A stretch of DNA of 64,000 bases from Rattus norvegicus (taxonomy: Eukaryota; Chordata; Mammalia; Rodentia; Muridae): positions 52,974,599 through 53,038,598 of the forward strand of contig NC_086032.1 of assembly GCF_036323735.1 (NCBI RefSeq). Direction: 5' to 3'. Within the stretch, counting starts at the first letter, position 1. Each line of letters opens with the position of its first letter. Below the pieces are notes generated by a model. It was given only the letters and a program-made list of their open reading frames with translations. It was not told the DNA's origin and searched no databases. Shown one piece after another: positions 33,453-44,390 of the stretch. The translations under genes and the position numbers were made by a program.

Positions 33453-36400
33453 GATCTTAGAGCATAAGCCACTGTTGTTTTGTTCAGGAAATTTTCTCCA
33501 GTGCCCATGTGTTTGAAACTCTTCCCCACTTTTTCTTCTATTAGTTTGAGTTTATCTGGTTTGACGTGGAGTTCTGTAATCCACTTGGACTTAAGCTTTG
33601 TACAGGGTGATAATAATAAATCGATTTGCATCCTTCTATATGCTGACCTCCAGTTGAACCAGGACCATTTGTTGAAAATGCTATCTTTCTTCCATCGGAT
33701 GACTTTAGCTCCTTTGTCAAAGATCAAGTGACCATAGGTGTGTGGGTTCATTTCTGGGTCCTCAGTTCTGTTCTGTTCTGGTCTATCTGCCTATCTCCAT
33801 ACCAATACCACACCGTTTTTATGATTGTTGCTCTGTAATACTGCTTGAAGTCAGGGATAGTGATTTCCCCCAGAAGTTCTTTTATTGTTGAGTATACTTC
33901 TTTCTATCCTGTGTTTTTTTGTTATTCCTAATGAATTTGCAAATTGTTCTTTCTGTCTGTATAAAGAATTGAGTAGGAATTGTGATGGGGATTGCATTGC
34001 ATCTATAGATTGCTTTTGGCAAAATGGCCATCTTCACTGTATTAATCCTGCAAATTCATGATCATGTGAGATCTTTCCATCTTCTGAGATCTTCCTCAAT
34101 TACTTTCTTCATACATTTGAAGTTCTTCATACAGATCTTTCCCTTGCTTGGTTAAAGTCAAACCAAGTTATTTTATATTATTTAGGACTATTATGAAGGG
34201 TGTCATTTCCCAACTTTCTTTCTTAGTCTGTTTATCCTTTGAGTAGAGGAAGGTTACTTATTTGGTTGAGTAAGTTTACACCCCAAGACTTTGTTTTTCA
34301 GGTTAAGTAGTTCTCTGGTTGAACTTATGGGGTCATAAAAGTATACTGTCATATCATCTGCAAATAGTGATTTTTTCATTTCTTCCCTTTCAATCTGTAT
34401 CCCTTTGACCTCCTTTCATTTTCACATTGCTCTTACTAGGACTTAATGTGAAATATTGAATAAATAGGGAGAGTGGGCAGCCTTGTGTAGTCCCTGATTT
34501 TAGTGGAATTGCTTCAAGTTTCTCTTCATTTTGTTAAATGTTAGCTATAGGTTTGCTGTATATTGCTTTTACTATGTTTAGGTGTGGGCCCTGAGTTCCT
34601 CTTCTTTCAAGATCTTTTATCATGAACTGGTGTTGAATTTTTTCAAATGCTTTCTCTTTTTTTTTTCTTTTCTTTTCTTTTTTTCAGAGCTGGGGACTGA
34701 ACCCAGGGCCTTGCGCTACCACTGAGCTAAATCCCAACCAGTCAAGTGCTTTCTTAGCATCTAATGAAATGATCATGTGGTTCTTATATTTAAGTTTGTT
34801 TACATATTGGTTTATATTGATGGATATCCCTATATTAAACCATCCCTGTGTTAATGGGATGAAGCCTACTTGATCATGATGTATGGTCATTTTGATGTGT
34901 TCTTGGATTCAGTTTGCAAGAACTTTGTTTAGTAATTTTGCGTCAATATTCATAAGAGAAATTGGTCTGAAGTTTTCTTTCTTTGTTGGGTCTTTGTGTG
35001 GTTTAGGTATAAGAGTAATTGTGGCTTTATAGAATGAATTTGGTGCTGCTCTGTCTGTTTCTATTTTGTGGAATAGTTTTGAGAGTATTGGTATGAGCTC
35101 TTCTATGAAGGTCTGATAGATTTCTGCAATAAACCCATCTGCTCCTGGGCTCTTTTTGTTTGAGAGACTTTTAATAACTGCATCTATATCTTTAGGAGTT
35201 ACGGGGTTGTTTAGATGGTTTATTTTTTTCTGACTTAACTTTGGTACCTGGTATCTGTCTAGAAAATTGTTCATTTCCTTCAGATTTTCCAGATTTGTTG
35301 AACATAGTCTTTTGTAGTATGGTCTGATTTTTTTTTTTTGTTGTTGTTTTGTTTTTTTTTTATTTCTTTAGATTCTGTTATGTCTCCTTTTCATTTCTGA
35401 TTTTGTTAATTTGAATAAACTCTCTGTGACTTCTGGTTAGTTTTGCTAAGAGTTTATTTATCTTGTTGATTTTTCTCAAAGTACCAGCTCCTGGTTTTGT
35501 TGATTCTTTTTATAGTCATTTTTATTTCTACTTGGTTGATTACAGCTCTGTGTTTCATTATTTCCTGCCTTCTACTCCTCTTGGGTTTATTTATATGTTG
35601 TTGTTCTAGAGCTTTTAGGTGTGCTATCAGGCTGCTGACATATGCTTTCTCCTGTTTCTTTTTGCAGGCACTCAGAGCTATGAGTTTTCCTCTATCACTA
35701 CTTTCATTGTGTCTCATACGTTTGGGTATGTTGTATCTTCCTTTTCAGGAAATTCTAAAAGGTCTTTAATTTCTTTATTCATTTTTTCCTTGACTAAGTT
35801 GTAACTGAGTAGAGCATTGTTCAACTTCCATGTATATGTGGGCTTTCTGTCATTATTTTTGTTATTGAAGACCAGTCTTACTGTATGGTGATATGATAGG
35901 ATGCATGGGATAATTTCTATCTTCCTGTATCTGTTGAGGCCTGTTTTGTGATGATTACGTGATCAGTTTTGAAGAAGGTACCAATATTTGCTGAGAAGAA
36001 GGTATATCTTTTGTTTTAGGATGGAGTGTTCTATAAAAATCTGTTAAATCCATATGGTTCATAACTTCTGTTAGTTTCTCTATGTCATTGTTTAATTTCT
36101 GTTTCCATGATCTGTCCATTGATGAGAGTAAGGTGTTTAAATCTTCTACTATTTTTGTGTGAGGTTCAATGCGTGCTCTGAGCTTTAGTAATGTTTCTTA
36201 TATGAATATAGGTTCCCTTTCATTTGGAGCATAGATATTTAAGATTGAGAGTTCATCTTGGTTGATTTTTTTTGATGGATATGAAGTGTTCTTCCCTATC
36301 TTTTTTAATGACTTTTAGATGAAAGTTGATTTTATTCGATATTAGAATGGATACTCCAGTTTGTTTCTTATAGCCATATGCTTGGAAAGTTATTTTCCAG

Positions 36401-36579
36401 CCATTTACCCTGAGGTAGTATCTGTCTTTGTTTCTGAGGTTTGTTTCCTGCATGGAGCACAATATTGAGTCCTCTTTATGTATCCAGACTGTTAGTCTAT
36501 GTCTTTTTATGGGGGAATTGAGTCCATTGATGTTGAGAGATATTATGGAATAGTGACAGTTGCTTCCTGATATTTTCGT
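33453..36579 (-). pseudogene. L1-B ORF2, N-terminal and central part
   Basis: It continues the ORF2 cut at 26968. Recognisable pieces: 34909-35274 (FLDRYQVPKLSQKKINHLNN and the RT start KSPGADGFIAEIYQTF), 35454-35717 (region between endonuclease and RT) and 36253-36624 (endonuclease start TKISGSNCHYSIISLNINGL, with the initiator Met replaced). It is interrupted by an ID SINE (34656-34741) and a T-rich expansion (35328-35366), with multiple frameshifts. Confidence 0.87.
34656..34741 (-). mobile_element. ID SINE with internal deletion, in L1-B
   Basis: The minus-strand ID sequence is recognisable by 'gggatttagctcagtggtag' and 'gggttcagtccccagctctg', with an A-rich tail (T/C-rich 34656-34684 on the plus strand). 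About 16 bases of the core between the A and B boxes (the aggcaagcgct block) are missing. The 13-bp TSD tcaaatgctttct (34643-34655) and tcaagtgctttct (34742-34754) differs at one base. Confidence 0.9.
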
Positions 36580-36629
36580 TGTTACAAGTGGAATTATGTT
36601 TGTGTGTCTCTCTCTTGGTTTCATTGCGA

Positions 36630-37763
36630 GGAAATTATATTCTTCTTTATGTAAGGTGTAGTTTTTCTCCTTGTGTTGGCCTTTTCCATCTATATCCTTT
36701 GAAGGGCTGGATTTGTGGAAAGATAATATGTAAATTTAGTTTGCCATGGAATATCTTGGTTTCTCCATCTATGTTAATTGAATTTTGCTGGATACATTAA
36801 CTTGTACTGGCATTTGTGTTCTCTTAGGGTCTGTATAACATCTGTCCAGGATCTTGTGGCTTTCACAGTCTCTGTTGAGAAGTCTTGTGTAATTTTTATA
36901 GGTCTGCCTTTATTTGTCACTTGACATTTTTCCCTTGGTGCTTTTACTATTCTTTCCTGTTTTGTGCATTTGGTGTTTTAACTATTCTGTGATGGAAAGA
37001 ACTTCTCTTCTGCTCTAATTTATTTCGTGTTCTGTAGGCTTCTTTTATGTTCATGGGCATCTTTTTCTTCAGGTTAGGGAAGTTTTCTTCTATAATTTTG
37101 TTGAATATATTTACTGGCCCTTTAATTTGGGAGTCTTCACTCTCTTCTATACCTATTATCCTTAGGTTTGATCTTCTCACTGTGTCCTGGATTTCCTGGA
37201 TGTTTTGTGCTAGGAGTCTTTTGCATTTTTCTTTATCTTTGACAGTTGTGTCAATGGTTTCTACGATATCTTCTGCCCCTGATATTCTCTCTTGTACCTC
37301 TTGTATTCTGTTGGTCATGCTTGTTTATCTATGACTCCTTGTCTCTTCCTTAGGTTTTCTATATCCAGGGTTGTCTCCCTTTGTGTTTTCTTTATTGCTT
37401 CTATTTCCATTTTTAAATCCTGCCCAGTTTTGTTTGATTCCTTCACCTGTAGTTTGTTTTTTTTTTTTTTTGTTTTTTGTTTTTTTTTTTTTTTTTACCC
37501 GTAATTCTTTCAGGGATCTTTGTGTTTCCTCTCTAAGGGTTTCTACTTCTTTATTTGTGTTTCCCTACATTTCTTTAAGTGAGTTCTTTAGGTCCTTCTT
37601 TAAGCCCTCCATCATTATCAAAACAATGTGTTTATAAATCTAAATCTTGCATTTCTAATGTGTTTGGATATCCAGTACTTTCTTTGGTGGGTGATCTGGG
37701 CTCTGATGATGCCAATAATTCTTGTTTTCTGTTGCTTAAGTTCCTGAGCTCGCCTCTAGCCAT
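36630..37763 (-). pseudogene. L1-B ORF1, disrupted
   Basis: It starts at 37761-37763. The best piece is 36947-37318, with coiled-coil end and RRM-like block (MTNRIQEVQERISGAEDIVE, RRSNLRIIGIEESEDSQIKG). A poly-T/A expansion at 37448-37497 interrupts the coiled coil. Confidence 0.85.
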
Positions 37764-38371
37764 TGGGTTGTTTCTGGTGTTTGCTTGTCTTGCGGTTTCT
37801 GAGAGTGAATTGAACCTGCTGTAGTCCTCTGCATCAGCACTCCTTTAGAATTATTTTCCTCTTTTCTTCCCCCCTTTTCTGAGACAAGGTGCTCTGATTT
37901 CAGGTCTATAGGTGCTCCTGGAGACTATCTTCCAGCACTAGGTGCAGGCAGGAATCAAAGGGTCCTGCTTCTGATTGCTCCTAGGTCCTTGCACCCATGG
38001 GGCATGGTTGGCACTAGGTGATTCCTTCTTGGGCCTTGACTGTGTACAGAAGGAAGTCTCCTCTGACTTCTCAGGAGTGTTCACACTTCGGAGGGTCCAG
38101 CTCTCTTCCCCTCAGGATTTGGGTGCAGGGTTCAGTTAGTTCCTGGGCACAGACCAGTACTGCGGGTACCAACGGCTGACTGTTCCTACATTCCTGTGTC
38201 CATAGGCACTGTGCAGTTTCCCCTTGGACCGTGGATGTGGGCAGAGGTGTGCAGAAGTGGCAGTCTGTCCTGCAGTCTCAGGATGTCTGCATATCTGTGT
38301 GTTCAGCTCTCTTCCCCCATGTGATTTGGGTGCAGGGAGCTGTGGGATGGGATCAATTAACTTCCGTATTG
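37764..38371 (-). promoter_or_regulatory. L1-B 5' UTR
   Basis: About 600 bp of G/C-richer sequence upstream of ORF1 that ends near the L1-B right TSD (38372-38382). Promoter function is inferred from the family. Confidence 0.6.
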
Positions 38372-38907
38372 TTGTTCTTTTTATGGGATTGCAAACACTT
38401 TCAGCTCATTCAGTCCTTTATCAAACCACTCCATTGAGGTGGAGTCAATCAAATGGTTAGCTTCAAGCATCCTCATCTGTATCAGTAAGTCTCTGGCAGA
38501 GCCTCTCAGGAGACATCCACATCAGACTCCTGACAACCAGCACTTCTTGGTATCAGCAATAATGACTAGGTATGGTGCCCACACATGGAATTGATACTCA
38601 GGTAAGGCAGTCTCTGGATGGCCTTTCCTTCAGTCCCTGATCCACACTTTGTCCCTGTATCTTCTTCTGTGTGTATTTTGTTCCCACATCTGAGAAGGAA
38701 TGAAGTATCCATCCTCCTTCTTCTTGAGTTCCATATGGTCTATGAATTGTATCTTGGGTATTCTCAGTGCTGAGACTAATATCCACTTATCAGTGAGTGC
38801 CTACCATGTGTGTTCTTTTATCACTGTGTGGCTCACTCAGGAAGATATTCTGTAGTGCCATCCATTTGCCTAATAATTTCATGAAGTCATCGTATTTAAT
38901 AGTGAGA

Positions 38908-39400
38908 TGTAGATCTCTCCTGAGAGACAGAGCCAGAATGCAGCAAATACATAGGCAAATGCCATCATTAAACCACTGAACTGAGAACAGGACCCCTGTT
39001 GAAAAAATAAGTAAAAGGACTGAAAGAGCTTGAAGGGGCTTGAGACCCCATATGAACAACCATGCCAAGCAACCAGAGCTTCCAGGGACTAAGTCACTAC
39101 CCAAAGACTATACATGGACTTACCCTGGTCTCCAACCTCATAGGTAGTAGTGAATAGCCTAGTAAGAGCACCAGTGAAAGGGGAATCCTTTAGTCCTGCC
39201 AAGACTGAAACCCCAGTGAACGTGATTGTTGAGGGAAGGGTGGTAATGGGGGGACGATGGGGAGGGGAACACCCATAGAGAAGGAGAGTGGGAGGGGTTG
39301 GGGGATGTTGGCCAGGAAACAGGGAAAGGGAATAACAATTGAAATGTAAATAAGAAATACCCAAGTTAATAAAGATGGAGAAAACAAACAAACAAACAAA
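38908..39400 (+). mobile_element. 5'-truncated L1 3' UTR insertion, plus strand
   Basis: It starts abruptly with 'atgtagatctctcctgagag' inside L1-O ORF2 and runs through a rat-type 3' UTR (caattgaaatgtaaataagaaatacc, ataaagatggag). It ends in an (AAAC)n-type tail at 39376-39400, after which L1-O ORF2 resumes. No clean target duplication was found; the host sequence on both sides is recognisable but degraded. Confidence 0.85.
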
Positions 39401-41690
39401 CAGCTGGGTAATTTCTTGTGTAAATACACCATATTTTCTTTATTCATTCATCTGTTCAAGGACATCTTGGTTCTTTTCAGCTTCTGGCTATTATAAAAAA
39501 TTCTGCTATGAACATTGGGGAGCATATGTCCTTGTTATATATTGGTGCATTTTTTGGTACATGTTCAGGACTGGTAAAGTAGGTTTCTCAGGTAGCACTA
39601 TGTCCAATTTTCTGAGGAACAGCCAGAGTGATTTCCAGAGTGGTTGTACCTGATTGCAATTCCACCAACAATGGCAAAATGTTCCTCTTTCTACACATCC
39701 TAGCCATCATCTCTTCTCACCTGACTGATTTTGAGGTAGAATTTCAGGGTTGTTTTGATTTGCATTTCCCTGATGACTAAAGATGTTGAACATTTCTTCA
39801 GGTGCTTCTCAGCCATTCAGGATATCAAACTTGAGATTTCTTCATCCTTGTACACATTTTTAATATGGTTATTTGGTTATCTGGAGTATAACTTCTTGAG
39901 TTGGCAGTATATATTAGATTTTAGCCCTTTATCAGATGTAGGATTGGTAAAGATCTTTCCCCAACTTGTTTGTTGACTTTTTTTTTCCTATTCACAGTGT
40001 CCTTTTATTTACAAAGCTTTGCAATTTTACGAAGTCCCATTTGTTGATTCATAATTTTAGAGCTTAAACCTCAGTTCGGGAAATTTTCCCCTACACCTAT
40101 GTGTTCCAGTTTCTTCCACATTTTCTCTTCTAATAGGTTTTCATTAGTGGTCCTTGATTAACCTGGACTTGACCTTTGAACAAGGAGATAGGAATGGATT
40201 AATTTGCATTCTTTTATATGTTGGCCTCCAGTTGAACCAGCCCCATTTGTTGAAAATACTGTCTCTTTTCTTACTGGATAGATTTAGCTTCTTTGTCAAA
40301 GATCAAGTGTACGTGTTCATTTCTGGGTCTTCAATTCTACTCCATTGACCTACCTGCCTATCTCTGTACCAAGACCATGCAGTTTTTTATCACTATTGCT
40401 CTGTAATACAGCTTGAGGTCAGGGATGGTGATTCCTCCAGAAGTTCATTTATTGTCCAGAATATTTTTCACTATCCTTGTTTTTCTTTTTTGTTGTTGTT
40501 GTAAATATATTTGAAAATTGCTCTTTCTAACTCTCTGTAAAATTATGTTGGAATTTTGATTGCATTAAATCTGTAGATTGATTTCATCTAGATGGCCACT
40601 TTTACTATTCTCCATTGACCACAGGTGGTCTTTCCATCATCAGAGGTCTTCAATTTCTTTCTTCTGTGACTTGACTTTGTTGTAATACAGATGTATCACT
40701 TGCTTGGTTAGAGTCACACCAAGGTATTTTATATTATTTGTGACTATTGTAAAGGATTCTGTTTCCATAATGTCTTTCTCAGACTGTTTATCTTTTGAAT
40801 AGAGAAAGGTACTGATATCTTTGAATTAATTTTATATTCTGCCACTTTGCTGAAATTGTCTATCAGGTTTAGAAGTTATCTGGTGAAATTTTGGGGGGCT
40901 ACTTATGTGTACTATCAAATCGGCAAATAGTGATATTTTGACTTCTTCCTTTCTAATTTGTAAGCCTTTGACCTCTTTTTGTTGTTTGGTGACTGTGACT
41001 AGGACTTTAAGTACTATATTGTCTGATCTCTGATTTTAATGGGATTGCTTCAAGTTTCTCTCCATTTAGTGTGATGTTGACTACTGGCTTGCTGTATATT
41101 TCCTTTACTATGTTTCAGTATTCCTGATCTTTCCAGGACTTTTATCATGAACCAGTGCTGAACATTGTCAAATGCTTTCTTATCATCTAATGAGGTGATC
41201 ACGAGGTCTTTTCCTTTGAGTTTGTTTACATAGTGGATTACATTGATGGGTTTAGATATATTGAACCATCCCTGCATGCCTAAAAAGAAGACTATTTGAT
41301 CATGTTGAATGATCCTTTTGATGGGTTTTGGAATTGGTTTGCGCGAATTGTATTGAGTATTTTTGCATTGATATTCATGAAGGAATTTCATCTGAAGTTC
41401 TCTTTCTTGTAAGGTATATTTAGGTATTTAGGTATATGCAGAACTGTGCCTGCAAAGAACAAATTAGGTAATGTTCTTTCTGTTTCTATTTTGTGGAATA
41501 GTTTGAAGAGTATTGGTATCAGGGCTTTTTGAAGATCTGATAGAATTTTATACTAAACGCATCTGGTCTGGGGCTTTTTATGGGTGGGACACTTTTAATG
41601 TCTTTTAATTTCCTTTAGGGGTTATGGGCCAGTTTAGATGGTTTATCTAATCCTGATTTAACTTTGGTACCAGGAATTTGTCTAGAATAT
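39400..41690 (-). pseudogene. L1-O ORF2 middle and C-terminal part
   Basis: Minus-strand text matches ORF2 from the RT start through the C-terminal region. The stretch 41050-41391 has INVIHYVNKLKGKDLVITSL and KAFDNVQHWFMIKVLERSGI, a diverged RT block. Frameshifts are frequent. It ends where a plus-strand L1 3' UTR scrap begins. Confidence 0.8.
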
Positions 41691-41692
41691 GG

Positions 41693-41865
41693 AGACCCAT
41701 CCTATCTGCAGCCACCAAACCCAGTCACAATTCTTGATGCAAAGAATGGCTTGCTAACAGGAGCCTAATATGGATGTCTTCTGAGAGACTCATCCAGAGC
41801 CTTATTCATACAAATGAGGATGCTTGTAGCTAAACATCAGACTAAGAATGAAGACTCCAATGATT
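41693..41865 (+). mobile_element. Plus-strand L1 3' UTR scrap replacing part of L1-O ORF2
   Basis: 173 bp of sense L1 3' UTR ('cagccaccaaacccagtcacaattc', 'gatgtcttctgagagactc') lies between ORF2 middle (ending near 41690) and ORF2 N-terminus (from 41866). About 1 kb of ORF2 expected between these points is missing. Confidence 0.75.
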
Positions 41866-42361
41866 TTTTTATTCCAGAATTTTACTCTGAGGTAGTATCT
41901 GTCTGTCACCGAGGTGTGTTTCCTGTGTGCAGCAAAATAGTGGGTCCTGTTTTCTCATCCAGTTCGTTAGCCTATGTCTTTTTATTAGGGAATTGAATCC
42001 CTTGATGTTAAAAGATACTAAGGAATAGCGATTGTTGTTCCCTGTCATTTTTTTGTTAGATGTGGGATTATGTTTGTGTACCTATCTTCTTTTGGGTTTG
42101 TGGAAAGAAGATTAATTTCTTGCTTTTTCTAGGGTGTAGTTTTCCTCCTTGTGTTGGAATTTTCCATATATTATCTTTTGTAGGGCTGCCTTTTTAGGAA
42201 GATGATGTGAAAATTTGATTTTGTCATGGAATATCTGTTGTAATTTAGAGTTTTGCTGGATACAGTAACCTAGCCTGGCATTAGTGTTCTCTTATGGTCA
42301 GTATGAGATCTTCCCAGGATCTTTTGGCTTTCATAGCCTCTGTTGAGAAATTTGGTAGAAT

Positions 42362-42364
<3 letters not shown>

Positions 42365-42403
<39 letters not shown>

Positions 42404-42478
42404 CGGAGCTGGGGACCGAACCCAGGGCCTTGTGCTCGCTAGGCAAGCGCTCTACCGCTGAGCTAAATCCCCAACCCC
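42365..42478 (-). mobile_element. Full-length ID SINE in L1-O ORF1
   Basis: The 75-bp core (42404-42478) is nearly perfect rat ID sequence on the minus strand, with A box (tagctcagcggtag) and B box (gggttcggtcccc) intact. A 39-40-base A tail follows (T's on plus, 42364-42403). The TSD atttggtagaattct is identical at 42350-42364 and 42479-42493. ID elements are tRNA-Ala/BC1-derived, transcribed by Pol III and mobilised by L1. The perfect TSD and long pure tail mark it as a recent insertion. Confidence 0.97.
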
Positions 42479-43256
42479 ATTTGGTAGAATTCTGATAAGT
42501 CTGTCTGTATATTTGACCTTTTGCTCTTACTACTTTTATTACTCTTTCTTTGTTTTATGAATTTGGTGTTTTACCTATTATGGGACAGAAGAATTTCTTT
42601 TCTGGTCTATTCTGTTAGAGTTCTGTAGGCTTCTTTAATGTTCATGGGCCTATCTTTCTTTAGATTAGGGAAGTTTTCTTCTATGATTTTGTTGAAGATA
42701 TTTACTGGTGCCTAAAGTTAGGAATCGTTGCTCTCTTCTATACCTATTATCCTTAGGTTTGGTTTTCTCATTGTGTCCTGGGTTTCCTGGATGTTTTGGG
42801 TTAGGAGCTTTTTGCATTTTGCATTTTCTTTGACTATTGTGCCAATATTTTCTACTGTTTCTTCTGCCCCTGACATTCTATCTTCAATCTCTTATATGCT
42901 GTTGATTATCCTTGTACCTATGACTCCTGATCTCTTTCCTAGTTTTTCTATCTCCAGGGTTGTCTCCCTTTGTGATTTCTTTATTGCTTCTATTTCTATT
43001 TTGAGATCCTGGATAGGTTTCTTTAATTCCTTTGCCTGTCTATTTATGTTTTCTGTATTTCTTTAAGGCCTCATATGTTTCCTTTTTATGGGTTTCTATC
43101 TGTTTAGTTGTCTTGTCCTTCATTTCTTTAAGGGAGTTATTTATATCCCTATTAAAGTCCTCTAACATCATCATAAGATATGATTTTAATTCAGAATCTT
43201 GCTTTTCTGGTGTGTTCGTATATCTAGTACCTGTCGTGGTAGGAGAACTGGTTTCT

Positions 43257-43865
43257 TTTTTTCTTTTTTTTTTCTGTTTTTCTTTGATTTTTTTAATTTA
43301 TATTTCAAATTTTCAAATGTTATCCCCGTTCCAAGTTTCCTATCTTTAAACCTCCATCCCATCCCCCTTTCCCCTGCTTCTATGAGAGTGTTCCCCCTCT
43401 CCAACAACCCACCACTGCCTGCCTCCCTGCCCTTCACCCTAGGAGGTGGGGGCTGGGGGTTGGTAGTTTCGAGCCTTGGCGGAACCAAGGGAATCTCCTC
43501 CCATTGGTGCCCAACAAGTCTATTCTCTGCAACATGTGCAGCTGGAGTAATGGGCCTTTCCATGAGTACACTTTGGATGGTTGTTTAGTCTGTGGGAGTT
43601 CTGGCTGGTTAGCATGGCAGTTCTTATGAGGCTGCAAACACATTCAGCTTCTTCAATCCTTTCTCTAATTCCCCCAATGTGGACCCTGTTCTCAATTCAA
43701 TGGTTTACTACTAGCATTTGCCTCTGTATTTGTCATGCTGTAGCATAGCCTCTCAGGAGACAACTATATCAGGCTCCTGTCGGCATGCACTTCTTGGCAT
43801 CAGCAATATTGTTTGGGTTTGGTGACTGTAAAGTTCAGAGCAGACACCGAAGGAAAGGCCATCCA
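43257..43865 (-). mobile_element. 5'-truncated L1 (L1-F) with 35-bp 5' inversion
   Basis: A minus-strand L1 3' UTR inserted in L1-O ORF1 with an identical 14-bp TSD gagaactggtttct (43243-43256 and 43866-43879). The A tail is the T-rich run 43257-43281. The UTR runs antisense to about 43830. The last 35 bp (43831-43865, aagttcagagcagacaccga...) are in the opposite orientation and match the UTR block immediately upstream in L1, so the 5' tip is inverted, as twin priming produces. Confidence 0.88.
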
Positions 43866-43938
43866 GAGAACTGGTTTCTGAAGATGCCGTGTGACCTTGG
43901 TTTCTGTTGCTTAGGTTCTTGCACTTGCCTCTAACCAT

Positions 43939-44390
43939 TTCATTATATCTGGTGTTATCTGGTCTTGCTGTAGCTGACAGTGGCTTTAACTAACTGTAAG
44001 TCTTGAGCTTGCCTCTCACCATTTTTTTTTTTTTTTTTTTTTTTGGTGTTCAGTAGTGTTTTTCTCTCTGACTGGAGCTTTATTATCTCTAGGCCTGTGA
44101 GCCTGTGATCTTAGAATTGAGAACACTCCTGGGAGAGCTGCTTTCTCAGGTCAGGATTTGAATTTGGAGGGCTGTGGGACAGTCTTAGCTCTGGTCCAGA
44201 TGGAGACTGGAATGTTCCTGTCACAGACTGCTCTGTGGTTCCTGAGCCCTGTGAGCTCCTGCAGGGTCACTCTTTGGACAGTTGTTAGAGTGAAAGTGGT
44301 GAGCTGTGGGCTTAGGAGTGAGTGCACTCCTGGGAGTCCAGTCCTCTCTAGGCAGGATTTGGGTATGGAGAGTTGTGGCATTTTATAATT
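43939..44390 (-). promoter_or_regulatory. L1-O 5' UTR with two partial promoter monomers
   Basis: Two related blocks about 201 bp apart: 'cactcctgggag...caggatttgaatttgga' (from 44124) and 'cactcctgggag...caggatttgggtatgga' (from 44325). They indicate tandem 5' UTR monomers as in rodent Lx/F-type L1 promoters. A pure T run (44022-44044) sits between them and ORF1. Confidence 0.65.

Larger units (their letters stand above)
25473..38371 (-). mobile_element. Full-length L1 (L1-B), interrupted by L1-C
   Basis: The minus-strand element consists of 25473-26968 (tail with a short TA run, 3' UTR, ORF2 C-terminus) and 33453-38371 (rest of ORF2, ORF1, 5' UTR). The two parts join exactly at the 17-bp target duplication of L1-C inside ORF2. 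Without the inserted L1-C it measures about 6.4 kb, i.e. full length. ORF2 starts near 36577-36579 (ATG changed to ACG) and ORF1 at 37761-37763. It also contains an ID SINE at 34656-34741 and T-rich expansions at 35328-35366 and 37448-37497. It is more divergent than L1-C, as expected for the host. Confidence 0.9.
42120..43938 (-). pseudogene. L1-O ORF1, disrupted by two insertions
   Basis: ORF1 of the old L1 begins at 43936-43938 (MVRGKCKNLSNRNQGHTAS). It is cut by L1-F (43257-43865) after about 20 codons and by the ID SINE at 42365-42478. Between them the antisense of coiled-coil and RRM-like parts is visible at 42500-43240. No continuous frame survives. Confidence 0.8.
38383..44390 (-). 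mobile_element. Old Lx-type L1 (L1-O), main part
   Basis: It continues the 3' UTR begun at 25153-25461. Order on the minus strand: 5' UTR with partial monomers (43939-44390), ORF1 (about 42120-43938), ORF2 N-terminus (41866-42060), ORF2 middle to C-terminus (39400-41690 and 38780-38907), 3' UTR. Interruptions: plus-strand L1 3' end (38908-39400), plus-strand 3' UTR scrap replacing part of ORF2 (41693-41865), ID SINE (42365-42478) and truncated L1-F (43257-43865). It is highly diverged with frequent indels and is the oldest layer of the nest. Confidence 0.85.

Noticed and set aside
42404..42478. tRNA-like sequence with A and B boxes
   Set aside because: It is an ID SINE with A tail and TSD, not a tRNA gene.
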